Part shown: positions 1 to 9,462 of the stretch, in pieces
How positions within the stretch are numbered: position 1 is the stretch's first letter
How the letters are laid out: the number at the start of each line of letters is the position of its first letter
Source: Paraburkholderia caledonica NBRC 102488
GTDB taxonomy: Bacteria > Pseudomonadota > Gammaproteobacteria > Burkholderiales > Burkholderiaceae
Assembly: GCF_000685095.1 (NCBI RefSeq)
Contig: NZ_BAYE01000010.1
Location: 163,633-227,632, forward strand
Direction of reading: 5' to 3'
Length of the DNA stretch: 64,000 bases
Program-made: the position numbers and the translations under genes
Notes under the pieces: model-generated
The model's database searches: none
The model's input: the letters and a program-made list of their open reading frames with translations, nothing else
Told to the model about the DNA's origin: nothing

Positions 1-1
1 C

Positions 2-1426
2 CGCTTTCGCGGCTACAACTGGCACACGCTGCATGTGAACGATGCGAACGACGCGGCGGCGCTCGAAGCCGCATTCGTCGAAGCAAAAAGCATTACCGAC
101 CGGCCGACGCTGATCGTGGTGAACAGCATTATCGGCTGGGGCGCACCCAACAAGCAGGACACGTCAGCGGCGCACGGCGAGGCGCTCGGTGTCGAGGAAG
201 TCGCGCTCACCAAAAAGTTTTACGGCTGGCCGGAAGACAAATTCTTCTACGTGCCCGAAGGCGTGCACGAACGTTTCGCCGCGGGCATCGGTGCGCGCGG
301 CAAGGCGGCGCGCACCGAATGGCAGGCGAAGTACGACGCCTATAGCAAGCAATATCCGGAACTGTCGCGCGAATTCGCGCTGATCGAGGCGCATGAATTG
401 CCGGTTGGCTGGGACAGCGACATTCCGACCTTCGACGCGGACGCCAAAGGCATGGCGTCACGCGAGTCGTCGGGCAAGGTGCTCAACGCGATTGCCGCGC
501 GCGTTCCGTGGATGCTCGGCGGCGCGGCCGACTTGGCGCCGTCCACGAAAACGAATCTGAAATTCGAGGGCGCGGGCAGCTTCGAGCATGACAATTACGG
601 CGGCCGGAATCTGCATTTCGGCATTCGCGAGCATGGAATGGGCGCGGTGGTCAACGGCCTCGCGTTGTCCAATTTGCGGCCGTTCGGTTCGACATTCCTG
701 ATTTTCAGCGACTACATGAAGCCGCCGATCCGCCTGTCGGCGATCATGGAAGTCGAGTCGATCTATGTGTTCACCCACGATTCGATCGGCGTCGGCGAAG
801 ATGGCCCGACGCACCAGCCTATCGAGCAATTGGCGTCGCTGCGCGGCGTTCCCGGCTTAACGGTGCTGCGTCCGGGCGATGCAAACGAAGTAGCCGAAGC
901 GTGGCGCGTCGCAGTCACGCAAAAGCGGCGTCCTTCGTGCATCGTCGTGTCGCGACAGGCGCTGCCGACTCTCGACCGCAGCCGTTATGCATCGGCCGAG
1001 GGTGTGAAGAAGGGCGCCTATGTGCTCGCCGACGCGCCCGACGGACAGAAGCCGCAAGTCATTCTGCTCGCGACGGGCAGCGAGTTGTCGATTTGCGTCG
1101 ACGCGTACGAGAAACTGAAGAGCGAGGGCATTGCCGCGCGAGTGGTGTCGATGCCGTCATGGGATCTGTTCGAGCGGCAGGACGAAGCCTATCAGGACGC
1201 GGTGCTGCCGCCCGACATCGACGCGCGCGTGGCCGTCGAGCAGGCCGCCTCGCTGGGCTGGGACCGATACGTCGGCCGGCTCGGCGCGCAAGTGGTGATG
1301 CACACGTTCGGCGCGTCCGCGCCGCTTTCCGATCTGAAGAAGAAATTCGGCTTCACGCCCGAGCATGTGTACGAAGCTGCAAAACAGCAGATCGCGCGGG
1401 TGCAGGCAAAGCGCAGCCAGGAGTAG
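2..1426 (+). CDS. tkt: Transketolase, C-terminal two thirds (5' end outside window)
   Basis: Transfers two-carbon ketol units between sugar phosphates in the non-oxidative pentose phosphate pathway, using thiamine diphosphate in the cytoplasm. The frame is open from base 2, so the N-terminal diphosphate-binding part lies to the left. About 474 of the roughly 670-690 residues usual for the family are visible. They include the pyrimidine-binding domain with the FGIREHGMGA segment (the catalytic Glu), the GEDGPTHQPIEQ substrate and cofactor loop, and the C-terminal domain with LATGSEL. In many Burkholderia genomes tkt is followed by gapA; here it ends in a terminator and faces an unrelated lipoprotein gene, so this may be a second copy. 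That last point is inference. Confidence 0.95.
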   Translation, partial: RFRGYNWHTLHVNDANDAAALEAAFVEAKSITDRPTLIVVNSIIGWGAPNKQDTSAAHGEALGVEEVALTKKFYGWPEDKFFYVPEGVHERFAAGIGARGKAARTEWQAKYDAYSKQYPELSREFALIEAHELPVGWDSDIPTFDADAKGMASRESSGKVLNAIAARVPWMLGGAADLAPSTKTNLKFEGAGSFEHDNYGGRNLHFGIREHGMGAVVNGLALSNLRPFGSTFLIFSDYMKPPIRLSAIMEVESIYVFTHDSIGVGEDGPTHQPIEQLASLRGVPGLTVLRPGDANEVAEAWRVAVTQKRRPSCIVVSRQALPTLDRSRYASAEGVKKGAYVLADAPDGQKPQVILLATGSELSICVDAYEKLKSEGIAARVVSMPSWDLFERQDEAYQDAVLPPDIDARVAVEQAASLGWDRYVGRLGAQVVMHTFGASAPLSDLKKKFGFTPEHVYEAAKQQIARVQAKRSQE

Positions 1427-1466
1427 TGCGTAAGCTGTAACCTGAGCAGCGGCGGAAGCAGCAGCG

Positions 1467-1500
1467 AAAAAGCCGGCGGTATGAAAACCGCTGGCTTTTT
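1467..1500 (+). terminator. Rho-independent terminator of tkt
   Basis: A 14-bp stem (AAAAAGCCGGCGGT pairing with ACCGCTGGCTTTTT, one G-T pair) with a 6-base loop lies 40 bp after the tkt stop. The arms begin with A5 and end with T5, so it could also act in the opposite direction on transcripts of the converging lipoprotein gene. Confidence 0.85.
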
Positions 1501-1564
1501 ATCGAGCGTCGGCGCTGACTGTGAGAAGGCGCAAGCCGTTGTGTCCGACCCGCTTCAGCTCAAT

Positions 1565-2650
1565 TCAATTCGCCGGAATCGTCACAACAGGCGCTTTGCT
1601 GCTCGTATCTGCCTCCGCGAGCGCCATCAGGTTTTGCACGACCGTGAATGCGTATTTCGAGTCGAAGTCGTTGCGATCGACCCAGTATGACGACGTCCCG
1701 TACGGAATCATCACGTACGCATTGTCAGGCGCACTCTCGCCCGAGTGAATGATGATCGTCGGTCTCGTTTCTCCGCCGATGAGGCCTACGGTCGGCTTCG
1801 TCGACCCGTCGGTTATGCGCTCGACGGGCACCTGCACCTGTGCACCGAGATCGGTCAGGATGCCTAGCACCGAGCGCGTCACCATCGGAATCTTGTCCGC
1901 TTTCTGCCATGCGGAAGAAGGCCCGTAGACGATCTCGTAGCTCCGCGTTTTCGACGACAGATGCAGCAACTTGCGCACGCGGGCCAGATCGGCCGCCGTT
2001 TGCGGCGACTCGCCGCTCGTGGTCGCTCCCATCACCAGAAACACGCTCATCTGCTCGTTTTTCGTGCCCACGTTGCGCGATTCGACGTTCAACTCGCCTG
2101 CTAGTTGCAGGCGGCGCAGCGAACGCAGCAACTCGAAAAAGCCGGGCGCGCCCGCGCTGTTTTCTCCGCCGAGCGCATTGCCGTTCTGCAAGCCTCCCAC
2201 CGATTGCGCAGTGATGCGCAAGAGCAGGTCGATTGGAATGCCGCCTTCGGCGAGAGGCAGCACGAGTGCGGGCGCAAGCGGCCGGATGTAAGCGGAGGCG
2301 AACGCTTCGCCGGTCGTCGGCGTGAACGTAAAGGTAGGGTGATTCGAATACGACACGCTGCCGGTGGCGAGTGCGTAGTTCGGCTGGCTGCCGGAGCCCG
2401 CGTTAGCGGTCGCGCCGCCGCTGGCGTCGAACGTGTAGGCGGCGATGATGCTGCTGACAGTCAGAAACGCAGGCGCGTCGCCATAACGAAGGCCGACCAC
2501 CGCCGCAAGAATCTCGCGTTTCTTCGCGTCGCCGAGTGCACGCGCATAGTCGACCTGATCGGCTTTCAGGCGCGAGGGTCCGATATGCACGCAGGCAGAG
2601 GAAAGACATGCCGCGCAAAGCGCGGCGGCGACCGAAGCGGTTCTTACCAT
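1565..2650 (-). CDS. Putative lipoprotein of unknown function
   Basis: The 361-residue protein starts with a short hydrophobic signal and a lipobox (LSSAC, Cys20), so it is probably exported and lipid-anchored. After the Cys comes a segment reading YARALGDAKKREIL then GLRYGDAPAFLTVSSI. This layout resembles a loosely defined family of exported proteins with conserved LR-Y-D-P-FL-VSSI residues, for which I know no function. The rest is mixed alpha/beta with no catalytic motif I recognise. It converges on tkt and stands alone. The start at 2650 has no strong ribosome binding site, but the signal peptide fixes the N-terminus within a few residues. Confidence 0.75.
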   Translation of the reverse strand: MVRTASVAAALCAACLSSACVHIGPSRLKADQVDYARALGDAKKREILAAVVGLRYGDAPAFLTVSSIIAAYTFDASGGATANAGSGSQPNYALATGSVSYSNHPTFTFTPTTGEAFASAYIRPLAPALVLPLAEGGIPIDLLLRITAQSVGGLQNGNALGGENSAGAPGFFELLRSLRRLQLAGELNVESRNVGTKNEQMSVFLVMGATTSGESPQTAADLARVRKLLHLSSKTRSYEIVYGPSSAWQKADKIPMVTRSVLGILTDLGAQVQVPVERITDGSTKPTVGLIGGETRPTIIIHSGESAPDNAYVMIPYGTSSYWVDRNDFDSKYAFTVVQNLMALAEADTSSKAPVVTIPAN

Positions 2651-2889
2651 GTTGATAAAAGGGCGGAACGCATATCCGCTGAAGAATGAGTGCGCAACGG
2701 CGGTAGCAGGTCGTGTTCCCGGACGCGTGGTGGGCGCGCGTGAAGAAGGGTGTAATCGAGGCTACACAGCGCGATTTGCGGCACTACGCAGTGAGGAACG
2801 CTTCGCGAACCGGTTAGGCGAATGACGCGAACGACCATGGCCTTTGCAAGAATTGCAGCCCCGCTTTGCGCATAGCCAAACCTGCTCGG

Positions 2890-3978
2890 TTAGCGCTCAG
2901 GCGCACTCGCCGCGGACGCGTCCGTCGCCTCTTCGAGCGTGCTGCGATAAGCGCGCGATTGCATCTCCGCGAGCCGGCTCAGCGTTCTCGATAGATCATG
3001 CGCGCCTTCGAGTCCTCGCAAGGCCGCATGAATCGGCTCGTCCGATGCGATGAAAAGCGCACGCTTGCGGTCGTAAAGAATGTCGACCAGCCACACGAGC
3101 CGCTGCAACGTGTGCGCTTTCGTGAGCCATTCAGTATGCAGGTTATCGACTATGAGTCCATGCCATCGCTCGGCGAGGTCCAGATAGTCGAGATGCGAAC
3201 GGCTGGCCACACACAGTGTTTCGAAGTCGGCCCACAGCAGCGCCGCGCCCACCGCGTGTGCCGCGAGCGGACGTCCTGCGGCACTGATTTTCGTCGATTC
3301 GAATGCGCCGCTGCTTTCGTAGCGCAGGAAGATTTCACGCAGCGCGTTGTGAGCGGCTGCATCGAGCGGGGCGAACAAGTGCGGCGTGTCATGCTGTTCG
3401 CCGCCGAAGCGATAGTCGCGCGCGCCGTCGAAATGGATCACGCGGAAATGCCGCTTGATCTGCTCGATGGTGGGCAGGAAACGCTCGTGAAACTCGGGGT
3501 CGGATAAAAGGCCGTCGGGCGCATAGTTCGATGTCAGCATGATGCGCGTGCCGAGCCTGATCGCCGTGTCGAGAAAGCGGCCCATCAGAAACGCGTCCGC
3601 GATATCGTGCACGTGGAATTCGTCGAAGCATAGCAACTCTATGCCATCGAGCCATTGCTTCGACACGGAGCCGAGCCTGTCGTCGCCACGCGGTTTGTTC
3701 ACGAGGCGCTGGTTCATCTCGCGGAGAAACTCGTGAAAATGCAGGCGCCGCTTCTGGCAATCCGCGAGTTCGAACGCGGTATCGACCACGAGACTCTTGC
3801 CGCGTCCAGGCAGTCCATGGCAATACACACCCTGATATCGCGATTCAACGCAGCTTGCTGCGGACCCAGCCAGAGCGCCGAGCGCCGCGATTGCGTCGCG
3901 CTGCCTCGCATCCGGCACGATGCCGCGCGCGGCGAGACTGCTGGTAATGTCCGCTTCTTCGAACATGCGCGCGCTCAT
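2890..3978 (-). CDS. zapE: Cell division protein ZapE / AFG1-like ATPase
   Basis: A 362-residue P-loop ATPase of the AFG1/LACE1/ZapE family, which in E. coli joins the Z-ring late in division under stress. Walker A is GLPGRGKS (about residues 55-62), Walker B is LLCFDEFHVHD, followed by the family signature IADAFLMGRF and the sensor stretch LTSNYAPD. The family is usually 350-375 residues, so it is full length. Its ATG overlaps the stop of the hybrid kinase by 4 bp, which indicates translational coupling and makes it the last gene of the RsbQ-kinase-ZapE operon. Pairing zapE with a stress-type sensor is unusual, since it is more often near sdhCDAB, odhL or petABC genes. Confidence 0.9.
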   Translation of the reverse strand: MSARMFEEADITSSLAARGIVPDARQRDAIAALGALAGSAASCVESRYQGVYCHGLPGRGKSLVVDTAFELADCQKRRLHFHEFLREMNQRLVNKPRGDDRLGSVSKQWLDGIELLCFDEFHVHDIADAFLMGRFLDTAIRLGTRIMLTSNYAPDGLLSDPEFHERFLPTIEQIKRHFRVIHFDGARDYRFGGEQHDTPHLFAPLDAAAHNALREIFLRYESSGAFESTKISAAGRPLAAHAVGAALLWADFETLCVASRSHLDYLDLAERWHGLIVDNLHTEWLTKAHTLQRLVWLVDILYDRKRALFIASDEPIHAALRGLEGAHDLSRTLSRLAEMQSRAYRSTLEEATDASAASAPER

Positions 3979-6308
3979 TCGGTCTGATGTCCGCTGAGCA
4001 CGCGCTGCAGTTCACTCGGGTCCACCGGCTTCGTGAAGTGATGATCGAAGCCGGCCTCCACCGCTGTCTGTTTGTCCTGCTGTTGACCCCAGCCCGTTAC
4101 CGCAATCAGGCGGATGCCGGCGTCCGGATAGTCGTTGCGAACCCGTCGAGCGACTTCATAGCCGTTCAGGAGCGGCAGACCGATGTCAAGAATCACCGCC
4201 TGTGGGGCGAATTCGGCGATCACAGCAAGTCCCGCGACCCCGTCGCTCGCCGTGCGCACCTGGTGGCCCTCCAGTTCGAGCACCATTGCGAGGCTGTCGG
4301 CGGCGTCCGCGTTGTCGTCGACAATCACGATCCGCAGTCCGGCGGCCGGCGGCTTGTCGGCTTGCGTGCTGTCAGCGGGCGCATCGGCGGAACTCGACAG
4401 CGGCAGCCGGATTACGAATTCGCTGCCGGCGCCGGGCCCGTTGCTGAATGCCGCGACCGTGCCGCCGTGCAATTCCGCAAGACCGCGCACGAGGGCGAGT
4501 CCAATGCCGAGTCCGCCTTGGGAGCGATCGAGCGCGGGTGCGAGTTGCGAGAACATTTCGAAGACGCTGTTCAGATGTTCGCGAGGAATGCCGATGCCCG
4601 AATCGCGCACCGCAATCACGGCCTGGTTGCCTTCACGATGTGCGGTGAGCGAAATGCTGCCGCCTGGCGGCGTGTACTTCGCTGCGTTGTTCAGCAGATT
4701 GAGGATCATCTGTGAAAGGCGGGTCGGGTCAGCATCAAGAAAAAGCGGCTCGGGAGATAGCGTCACGCTCAGACGATGGTCGGACGCGTGCACGATCGCA
4801 CGCGCGGCTTCCACCGCGGATTGCATCGCGCGCGCGAGTTCGAGCCGCTGCTTGCGCAGTTCGAGTTTGCCTTGAGTAATACGTGAGACCTCGAGCAGAT
4901 CGTCGACAAGATGGGTCATGTGCTGCAATTGACGGGAGAACACGTCGCGCGACCAGTTTAGTTGCGGATCGCTGAATTCTTTCGCGCGCAGAATTTCGAG
5001 AACATTGCGCATCGGCGCAAGCGGATTGCGTAGCTCATGCGCAAGCGTCGCGAGGAATTCGTCCTTGCGGCGATCCGCGTTCGAGAGCTCCGCGTTAAGC
5101 CGCGTGAGTTGCTGCTCGGCATGCCGCCGCTCGGTAATGTCGCGATTGATGCTCACCGCGCCGTAAATGTCGCCGCGCTCGTTGGCGAGCGGTTTGACCA
5201 CGGTTTCGCAAACGCCGCGCGAACCGTCGCGCCGCACGAACGGCAACTCGCCGCGCCACGTGCCGTACGCGCCGAGACTCGCGAACACTTCGCGACGAAT
5301 GCGCAGCGCATCTTCAGGCGGATGAAAGATCGAGACGTGCTTGCCGAGAATCTCGCGCAGCCGGTAACCGAGCATGCGTTCGCCGCCGACATTGAAGTCG
5401 GTAATGTTGCCGCGCAGATCGGTGATCACGATTGCATCGCTCAAGTGCTCGAAGATTGCAGCCTGGCGCAGCAGCACCGTCTGCGCCTGCTTGCGTTCGG
5501 TGATGTCGATGCCGAGCCCGTAGACCGTCAGCGGCTCGCCACGCTCGTCGTAAGTGGCGCGGCCACGGCCTTCCATCCAGCACCAGTCGCCGCTTGCATG
5601 CAGGAAGCGGAATTCGGCGACGTAGTCGTCGCGGGTTCGCACCGCATGATCGACGGCTTCGTTGAGCGCGAGCAGATCGCCCGGATGAATCAGTTCGAAA
5701 AAACCGCGCGTTGTAATGGCAAGGCGTCCTTCGGCGTAACCCGCGAGCGCTTCCAGTTCGCGGCTCCACCAGAACTTGCCGGTCTTCGGTTCGTGCGACC
5801 ACGCGCCCATGCGCGCGCCGCGCATGGCCAGACTCAATACGTCGCGGCTTTCCTGCAATTCCCGTTGCGCCCGCTGATGCGCGGCCACCGAAGCCTCCGC
5901 ATTACGCCGCGCGAGCACAAGTTCCTGCTCGTACTTATGACGATCTGCGACGATGAGCACCGCGACTTCGATGTAGCTATGTTCGCCGTGCACGCGGCGC
6001 ACTGCATTGAGCAATGTCGGCACCGTGTGGCCGTCGCGATGCAGCATGCTCAGCTTGACCTCGGCGACAGAGCCCTGCATTTGCAGAAGCGGCGCCCAAT
6101 GCGTCTGATAAAACACCTTGCCGCCCGTTGTCAGCAGGTCCTGAAGGCTGATGCCGGTCGTAAGCTCCGCGGCGCCATAGCCGATCCATTCGCAAAACGT
6201 TGCGTTGGCGCGCACGATGCGCCCGTCGGTGTCGGTCACGACGAGGCCGCAGGCAGCGTGCTCGAACAACGCGTCGGCGAGCGGCAAGTGGCGGTCGGTA
6301 CTTTGCAT
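3975..6308 (-). CDS. Hybrid histidine kinase, PAS-PAS-PAS-HisKA-HATPase-REC
   Basis: Soluble 777-residue sensor with no membrane segment. PAS 1 spans residues about 10-115 and has the RsbP-type pattern DLLTTGGKVFYQTH...MQG. A coiled linker (120-155) follows, then PAS 2 (about 160-275, ending DITERKQ), PAS 3 (about 285-400, ending DITERRH), HisKA with phospho-acceptor His424 in LAHELRNP, HATPase (about 520-635, N box NLLNNAAKYTPPGG, G boxes DSGIGIP and GGLGIGLALV), and a C-terminal receiver with Asp708. The gene lies 4 bp after the RsbQ-like hydrolase and overlaps zapE by 4 bp. By analogy with RsbQ-RsbP, PAS 1 probably receives the signal from the hydrolase. No cognate DNA-binding regulator lies nearby. 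Confidence 0.9.
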   Translation of the reverse strand: MQSTDRHLPLADALFEHAACGLVVTDTDGRIVRANATFCEWIGYGAAELTTGISLQDLLTTGGKVFYQTHWAPLLQMQGSVAEVKLSMLHRDGHTVPTLLNAVRRVHGEHSYIEVAVLIVADRHKYEQELVLARRNAEASVAAHQRAQRELQESRDVLSLAMRGARMGAWSHEPKTGKFWWSRELEALAGYAEGRLAITTRGFFELIHPGDLLALNEAVDHAVRTRDDYVAEFRFLHASGDWCWMEGRGRATYDERGEPLTVYGLGIDITERKQAQTVLLRQAAIFEHLSDAIVITDLRGNITDFNVGGERMLGYRLREILGKHVSIFHPPEDALRIRREVFASLGAYGTWRGELPFVRRDGSRGVCETVVKPLANERGDIYGAVSINRDITERRHAEQQLTRLNAELSNADRRKDEFLATLAHELRNPLAPMRNVLEILRAKEFSDPQLNWSRDVFSRQLQHMTHLVDDLLEVSRITQGKLELRKQRLELARAMQSAVEAARAIVHASDHRLSVTLSPEPLFLDADPTRLSQMILNLLNNAAKYTPPGGSISLTAHREGNQAVIAVRDSGIGIPREHLNSVFEMFSQLAPALDRSQGGLGIGLALVRGLAELHGGTVAAFSNGPGAGSEFVIRLPLSSSADAPADSTQADKPPAAGLRIVIVDDNADAADSLAMVLELEGHQVRTASDGVAGLAVIAEFAPQAVILDIGLPLLNGYEVARRVRNDYPDAGIRLIAVTGWGQQQDKQTAVEAGFDHHFTKPVDPSELQRVLSGHQTE

Positions 6309-6312
6309 TGCG

Positions 6313-7116
6313 TTAAGTTGGCGTCGTCCGCAGGAAAGCGCTGATGGCCTCCGCAGTCGCGCGAGGCGCGCTCACGTGCGGACAGTGTCCATTGTTCTCG
6401 ACGACGCGAAGCGTGCTGCTACGCATCGTGCGATGCATGTACTCGCCGACCGGACGCGGCGCGACGACGTCTTCGCTTGCTTGCAGAATCAGCGTGGGCG
6501 TGACGTTCATAGGCAGCAGACCGCGATGATCGGAGAGAAACGTGACACGTGCAAACTGGGCGGCGATCCGCGGATCGGTCCGGCAAAAGCTGTTAATTAA
6601 TTCAACGCCGAGCTCAGGCTGGTCCGGCGCGCCCATGATAGCGGGTGCCATTGCGCTGGACCAGCCGAGGTAGTTGTGCTCGAGCGTGAGCAGCAGGTCG
6701 TCAATATCCTCGCGCGTGAAGCCGCCGATGTAATCGCCAACGTTCACATAGCAGGGCGAGGGGGCCACCATCGCCTGAGCGGAAAAAAGCTGCGGGGCTT
6801 CTAGCGCGGCGAGCAGGCCGATCATGCAACTCACCGAATGGCCGACGAACACGACCGGCTCGTCGGCCACTTCGCGCACGAGCTCGATCAGGTCGCGCGC
6901 ATAGCCGTGCAGCGAATCGTATTTGTCGACGTCGTATGCGGCGAGGTCCGACGAGCCGCTGCCCACGTGATCGAATAGCACGATGCGGTAGTCGTCATGG
7001 AATGACGGTGCGAGGCGGCGCCACATGCTCTGGTCACAGCCGAAGCCGTGCGCGAACACCATGGTGCTCGGGCCGCGTCCGGAAATATTCACGTTGTTGC
7101 GCTGGATGATGCTCAT
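6313..7116 (-). CDS. rsbQ-like: RsbQ/KAI2-type alpha/beta hydrolase
   Basis: A 267-residue alpha/beta hydrolase of the RsbQ/DAD2/KAI2 group, the usual length. The oxyanion segment is AHGFGCDQSMW, the nucleophile elbow GHSVS places Ser94, the acid is Asp216 in QASEDVVAP, and the base is His247 in the GHCPH motif. In Bacillus, RsbQ hydrolyses or binds a small hydrophobic signal and activates the PAS phosphatase RsbP in the energy-stress pathway. Plant relatives sense strigolactones and karrikins. Here it sits 4 bp upstream of a PAS hybrid kinase, so it is probably the ligand-processing half of that sensor. The ligand is unknown. Confidence 0.88.
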   Translation of the reverse strand: MSIIQRNNVNISGRGPSTMVFAHGFGCDQSMWRRLAPSFHDDYRIVLFDHVGSGSSDLAAYDVDKYDSLHGYARDLIELVREVADEPVVFVGHSVSCMIGLLAALEAPQLFSAQAMVAPSPCYVNVGDYIGGFTREDIDDLLLTLEHNYLGWSSAMAPAIMGAPDQPELGVELINSFCRTDPRIAAQFARVTFLSDHRGLLPMNVTPTLILQASEDVVAPRPVGEYMHRTMRSSTLRVVENNGHCPHVSAPRATAEAISAFLRTTPT

Positions 7117-7252
7117 TGTCGAGTCCTGGAGCGTGCCGGGATGGAAGCGGCGGATGCGCTCGGTCCGGCCTCCGTCAGAATGTTACCGCAGTCTCGCGCC
7201 GCCGCCGCCACTGCACGTCCGCGCCGATTCGCCGCGCTGCGGCTTGCAGGTT

Positions 7253-8155
7253 TCATCCCGTCTTTATCGGCTGCTTTGGCGCGTTCTGCGGCTCGATGCC
7301 GAAGCGCTCGTATTGTGCAATCACCTGTGCGCCGAAAAGCAGCAACGTGGCGAGCCATTCCAGACTGAAGAGAATGACGATCGCCATGGTGAGCGAACCA
7401 TACACCACGCTAACCTGTGAAAGCGTCGCGAAGTACCAGACCAGCACATGCCGCGTGATCTCCCACAACAGCGCAGCGACGATGCCGCCGAACAGCGCAT
7501 GCTTGAGCGATGGCCGTCCGACCGGCATGACCATATAGATCGACGTCAGCAGAAAGACTTCGCCGGCAAGACCCAGCAGATACAGCAGAACGCGCGAAGC
7601 GCCCTGCAACGAAACATGAAGCCCGAACAGGTCGATGCCTTCGGCGCCCACGGCTTCCAGTCCGCTCGACACGAGCGTGACGATCAACGCGCCGACGCCG
7701 AGGAACAGGATGTAACAGTAGGGCAGAAGCGCCGAGAGTAGAAAATGCCGCCGCCGTATGACCACACGGTGTACGAAGATCAGCGACATCGCGTTTTCGA
7801 GTACCGTGAATGCGAGTGAACTGAAGAACAGCATCGTCACGAACAGCACCCAGCCGATCACCGCGCGGTGAGCGAGAAAATTGGCAAGCTCACGCACGAG
7901 TGCTGGGGACTGGCCCGGCACGAGCCATTGCAGCAAGTGACCCAGCGCCGGAAGCAGAATGTGTTGCGGCACGATACGGGAAAGCGCGATCACAATGAGG
8001 ATCATCAGCGGCACGATGGAAAGCAACGCGTAGTACGCGACCGCGCCGGCGAGCAGCAAACCCTGGTTGGCCCGGAACGCCTTCATCGTTTCAAGGATGA
8101 ATCTGCCCGGATGCTTCGCGACATTGAGTGTGCGTTCATCGATGATGGAGTGCAT
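7253..8155 (-). CDS. YihY/BrkB-family inner membrane protein
   Basis: A 300-residue integral membrane protein of the YihY/virulence factor BrkB family (UPF0761), with about six hydrophobic segments. The family signature regions FILETMKAFRANQGLLLAG with AYYALLSIVPL and the late GGIVAALLWEITRH are present. The family was once mislabelled ribonuclease BN, and its function is not settled. I start at the ATG at 8155 (MHSIIDERT), which has GAGG five bases upstream. The open frame runs 60 codons further, but that part is Arg/Cys-rich and unlike the family. It is divergent from the exonuclease-ligase pair. Confidence 0.88.
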   Translation of the reverse strand: MHSIIDERTLNVAKHPGRFILETMKAFRANQGLLLAGAVAYYALLSIVPLMILIVIALSRIVPQHILLPALGHLLQWLVPGQSPALVRELANFLAHRAVIGWVLFVTMLFFSSLAFTVLENAMSLIFVHRVVIRRRHFLLSALLPYCYILFLGVGALIVTLVSSGLEAVGAEGIDLFGLHVSLQGASRVLLYLLGLAGEVFLLTSIYMVMPVGRPSLKHALFGGIVAALLWEITRHVLVWYFATLSQVSVVYGSLTMAIVILFSLEWLATLLLFGAQVIAQYERFGIEPQNAPKQPIKTG

Positions 8156-8298
8156 GGGGCCTCGCCACGCGCGCGGCGCGCCGCCGACGGACGGCGCATG
8201 CCGGTGCGCTTCTGCATAGGTTAAGCAAGAAAGCCGCCACGCGCACCGCCACCGCGCAGAAAAGTGTGCAGGAATACGCCTTGCTTTCGAGGTGCGAC

Positions 8299-9462
8299 AT
8301 GGCATCCGAATCGACATCGAACACATCCAACTCATCGAACATCGCAGCGGAAAATGCGGACTCCGGGGACCTCGTTATCGCGCGGCCCGAGGGTCTGTAT
8401 TGTCCGCCCGGCGACTTCCATATCGATCCCTGGCAGCCCGTCGAGCGCGCGGTGATCACGCATGCGCATTCCGATCACGCCCGCTTCGGGCATCGGCGTT
8501 ATCTTGCGTCGCGTGCGGGCGCAAACGTGCTGCTGTCCCGCCTGCCTGACATTTCGCTGCAAACGCTCGCGTATGGCGAACGGCTCGATATCAACGGGGT
8601 AACCGTGTCCCTGCATCCCGCCGGACATGTGCTCGGGTCCGCGCAATTGCGCATCGAGCACCGCGGGCGCGTGTGGGTCGCATCCGGCGATTACAAACTC
8701 GACCCCGATCCGACCTGCGACGCATTCGAGCCCGTGCGCTGCGATACATTCATCACCGAGTCGACTTTCGGTCTGCCGATCTACCGCTGGGACGCACCGC
8801 AAACCATATTCGACGGCGTCGATTCATGGTGGCGTCATAACGCGGCCCAAGGGCGCGCGTCCGTGCTGTTCTGTTATTCGTTCGGCAAGGCGCAGCGCGT
8901 GCTGGCAAGCGTCGACGCGGGCATCGGCCCAATCTTCTGTCATGGCGCGGTCGAACCGCTCAATCGCGCTTATCGCGAGGCGGGCGTGCGGTTGCCGCCG
9001 GTACGTCTCGTCAGCGAAATTGCACCCAAAGACAAGGCGGCATTCAGTCAGGCGCTGATCGTCGCGCCGCCGTCGGCGCAAGGCAGCGCGTGGCTCAAGC
9101 GTTTCGGCGACTATAGCGACGCGTTCGCGTCGGGATGGATGCGCTTGCGCGGCGCGCGCCGCAGGCGCGGCGTCGATCGCGGGTTCGTGCTTTCGGATCA
9201 TGCGGATTGGCCGGCGCTGCAAACGGCGATTGGCGCGACCGGCGCGGGCCGCGTGATCGTCACGCATGGTTCGGTCGAACCGATGGTGCGCTGGCTGCGC
9301 GAGCAAGGGCTGGATGCAGGCGCCTTCGTGACCCAATACGGCGACGATACGGTCGAAGCGGATGCATTGGGCGGCGACGAAGCCGTGCCGGGCAATGCGC
9401 CGCCCCCGCCAGGCGATGCCGCGCCCGTGCATGAGTTCGACGATGCCGCGAGCCGTTCATGA
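8299..9462 (+). CDS. Ligase-associated DNA exonuclease, metallo-beta-lactamase fold
   Basis: A 387-residue metallo-beta-lactamase nuclease with the metal-binding motif THAHSDHAR, the downstream HPAGHVLGS stretch and a beta-CASP-like C-terminal half containing the late Asp/His segments LSDHADW and VTHGS. It belongs to the exonuclease family that accompanies bacterial LigC-type ATP-dependent ligases. The start is the ATG at 8299, with GAGGTG five bases upstream. A 12-codon earlier frame start lacks a site. Its last four bases overlap the ligase start (ATGA), so the two proteins are translationally coupled. It probably trims DNA ends before ligation. Confidence 0.9.
   Translation: MASESTSNTSNSSNIAAENADSGDLVIARPEGLYCPPGDFHIDPWQPVERAVITHAHSDHARFGHRRYLASRAGANVLLSRLPDISLQTLAYGERLDINGVTVSLHPAGHVLGSAQLRIEHRGRVWVASGDYKLDPDPTCDAFEPVRCDTFITESTFGLPIYRWDAPQTIFDGVDSWWRHNAAQGRASVLFCYSFGKAQRVLASVDAGIGPIFCHGAVEPLNRAYREAGVRLPPVRLVSEIAPKDKAAFSQALIVAPPSAQGSAWLKRFGDYSDAFASGWMRLRGARRRRGVDRGFVLSDHADWPALQTAIGATGAGRVIVTHGSVEPMVRWLREQGLDAGAFVTQYGDDTVEADALGGDEAVPGNAPPPPGDAAPVHEFDDAASRS

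Noticed and set aside
8155..8335. 60-residue N-terminal extension of the BrkB-like protein
   Set aside because: Arg/Cys-rich, not family-like, and overlaps the exonuclease start; GAGG before ATG 8155 is better.
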